DNA from: Neobacillus sp. CF12
GTDB lineage: Bacteria; Bacillota; Bacilli; Bacillales; Cytobacillaceae
Direction of reading: 5' to 3'
Length of the DNA: 64,000 bases
Assembly: GCF_030348765.1 (NCBI RefSeq)
Contig: NZ_JAUCEU010000007.1
Coordinates: 1,854,501-1,918,500 of the forward strand
Part shown: piece after piece, positions 62,331 to 64,000 of the stretch
Numbering within the stretch: position 1 is the first letter of the stretch
Layout: each line of letters starts with the position of its first letter
The notes under the pieces: generated by a model
Database searches by the model: none
What the model saw: the letters and a program-made list of their open reading frames with translations, nothing else
Told to the model about the DNA's origin: nothing
Translations under genes and position numbers: made by a program

Positions 62331-64000
62331 TTAGCTCTTTAGCTTTTTCTGAAGATCGTACAACAGATTAATCGCTTGAAGCGGCGTTATATCTAATAAA
62401 TCAAGTTCCTTCATTTTATCTAGTACTTTCTTTTCTTTTGAAGAAAGCTCTTGTTTCATCGTTTCTTTCGGTTCATCGAAGAAAGACAACTGTGCTGGTT
62501 GCTCCTTTATTTCCTTCACTGAACTTTTAACAGCAACAGGTTTTACATCAGGTTTTTCTAGAGCGGATAAAATTTCATTGGCACGATGAATTAATTCCTT
62601 CGGAAGTTCAGCTAATTGTGCTACGTGAATTCCGTAACTCTTATCTGTTGGACCTTCTTTGATTTTATGAAGAAAGACAAGCTTTCCATTGTGTTCAATC
62701 GCACTAACATGGATGTTCTTTAGTTTTTCAAGTTCGTCTTCTAATACCGTTAATTCATGATAATGAGTAGAAAACAGTGTTTTCGCACCAATATGTGTAT
62801 GAATGTATTCGATAATAGCCTGTGCTAGGGCCATCCCATCATAGGTAGAAGTCCCGCGGCCAATTTCATCAAATAGAATTAAACTGTTTTGTGTAGCATT
62901 GGTCAATGCATTTCTAGCTTCCAGCATCTCGACCATGAATGTACTTTGACCAGATATCAAATCGTCCGCTGCCCCAATTCTTGTAAAGACTTGATCAAAA
63001 ATGGGCAGTACCGCTTCATCAGCTGGTACATAACATCCGATTTGAGCTAAAATAGCGGTTAACGCTATTTGGCGCATGTACGTACTTTTACCACTCATAT
63101 TCGGACCAGTGATTAGCAAAACTTCGCGCTCTTGATCCATAAAGCAGTCATTCGCTACATATTCTTGTGCATTAAGCACTTTTTCCACTACGGGATGTCT
63201 GCCTTCCTTTAGGACCACTTTTCCATCTGTTGAAAACTTCGGCTTGACATAACGTCGCTCTTCACTCACCTGTGCAAAGCATTGCAGAACATCTAACTCA
63301 CTAACCGCTTTTGCTGCTGCCTGCAGGCGCGGGATATGTTCTTTTACAATCTCACGGATTTCAGCAAAAAGCTCATATTCAAGTTCACCAATTTTTTCTT
63401 CTGCTTGTAAAATTAGCGCTTCTTTTTCTTTTAACGCAGGGGTAATAAATCTTTCCGCATTTGATAAAGTCTGCTTTCGCTCGTATTGTCCTTCTGTTAG
63501 AAGATGCAAATTTGCCCTCGTTACTTCTATATAATAGCCAAATACACGATTATAACCGATTTTCAAAGATTTAATCCCGGTCTTCTCCCGCTCTTCACTC
63601 TCCAGTTGAGCAATCCACGTTTTTCCGTTTCGGCTTGCATACCGGTATTGATCCAACTGTTCATTGTATCCGTCTCGGATCATATTTCCTTCTTTTAATG
63701 AGAGTGGAGGATTCTCCACAATCGCTTGTTCTAATAGATCCGTGACTTCCTCGCAAGGATCCAGAGATTCAGCAATTTTATTTACTTCTTCATGCTCCAT
63801 GCCGAAGAGAATTTGTTTTAAGAAAGGAATCTGCATTAATGACCGTTTTAATTGCACAAGGTCACGGGCATTGACGTTACCAAAAGCAACACGACCAGCA
63901 AGTCGCTCCAAATCATATACTTCCGTCAACTTTTCACGAAGCTCCTGACGTTCAAAATATTTGTTCATTAGCACTTCTACAATCGTTTGACGATGCTCAA
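62331..64000 (-). CDS. mutS: DNA mismatch repair protein MutS (N-terminal part beyond the window)
   Basis: The frame is open to the right edge; about 556 C-terminal residues are visible of roughly 860-890. Core text [20 protein letters not shown], connector and clamp, then the ATPase: Walker [12 protein letters not shown], Walker [17 protein letters not shown] and STHYHEL. The C-terminus ends with a MutL/beta-clamp-contacting region (AQLSFFDEP). First gene of mutS-mutL. Confidence 0.96.
   Translation of the reverse strand, partial: EHRQTIVEVLMNKYFERQELREKLTEVYDLERLAGRVAFGNVNARDLVQLKRSLMQIPFLKQILFGMEHEEVNKIAESLDPCEEVTDLLEQAIVENPPLSLKEGNMIRDGYNEQLDQYRYASRNGKTWIAQLESEEREKTGIKSLKIGYNRVFGYYIEVTRANLHLLTEGQYERKQTLSNAERFITPALKEKEALILQAEEKIGELEYELFAEIREIVKEHIPRLQAAAKAVSELDVLQCFAQVSEERRYVKPKFSTDGKVVLKEGRHPVVEKVLNAQEYVANDCFMDQEREVLLITGPNMSGKSTYMRQIALTAILAQIGCYVPADEAVLPIFDQVFTRIGAADDLISGQSTFMVEMLEARNALTNATQNSLILFDEIGRGTSTYDGMALAQAIIEYIHTHIGAKTLFSTHYHELTVLEDELEKLKNIHVSAIEHNGKLVFLHKIKEGPTDKSYGIHVAQLAELPKELIHRANEILSALEKPDVKPVAVKSSVKEIKEQPAQLSFFDEPKETMKQELSSKEKKVLDKMKELDLLDITPLQAINLLYDLQKKLKS

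Overview
The window comes from a low-GC Bacillaceae genome (Bacillus/Neobacillus-like). The right half follows the Bacillus subtilis backbone from mutS to yneK: mutS-mutL, miaA-hfq-spoVK, hflX-ynbB-glnR-glnA, lexA/yneA-yneB-ynzC, tkt-sirA-yneF, a Spo0E-like gene, ccdA-ccdC and a DUF2621 (YneK-like) gene. Sporulation genes (spoVK, sirA, Spo0E-like) and a B. subtilis-type SOS box confirm an endospore-forming Bacillota.

Positions 1-35,560 are accessory DNA. In order they hold: an AraC-type regulator (cut by the window edge) divergent from an aldo/keto reductase; MFS and PhzF genes with a divergent MocR regulator; a phosphate-starvation block (alkaline phosphatase, a very large secreted GDPD-domain protein, a Tat-secreted metallophosphoesterase), each gene with an 11-bp-periodic PhoP-box-like array upstream; a GC-richer pectin/rhamnogalacturonan island (PL11 lyase, GH105 hydrolase, AraC regulator, PL22-like lyase); a frameshifted serine hydrolase and an SDR; a BASS transporter; an unrecognised two-gene unit; a YibE/F pair; and many gene remnants (GNAT, YjcZ-like, LivJ-like, PfpI, second serine hydrolase).

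The boundary between accessory DNA and backbone is a selenocysteine tRNA gene (35,559-35,655, minus strand). Two 3'-half copies of a related tRNA-Sec lie at 24,678 and 31,577 in the same orientation, about 6.9 kb apart, like attachment-site scars of past integration into a tRNA-Sec gene. No integrase and no sel genes are visible here.

The most unusual signal is in the intergenic DNA of the right half. Five unrelated tandem-repeat arrays all have a period of 52 bp or within about 1 bp of it (36,386; 48,401; 49,196; 59,998; 60,257). The unit sequences differ but the period is kept; 52 is not a multiple of 3 but is close to five helical turns. Two of the arrays sit inside short elements with related terminal inverted repeats.

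How the genes work together: the Pho block would release phosphate from extracellular esters; the pectin block would depolymerise and process rhamnogalacturonan fragments under its own AraC regulator; lexA and yneA-yneB-ynzC share a LexA-controlled intergenic region; glnR-glnA is autoregulated through GlnR boxes; mutS and mutL form a repair operon. The functions of the BASS, YibE/F and 26.5-28.2 kb units are not resolved from sequence.
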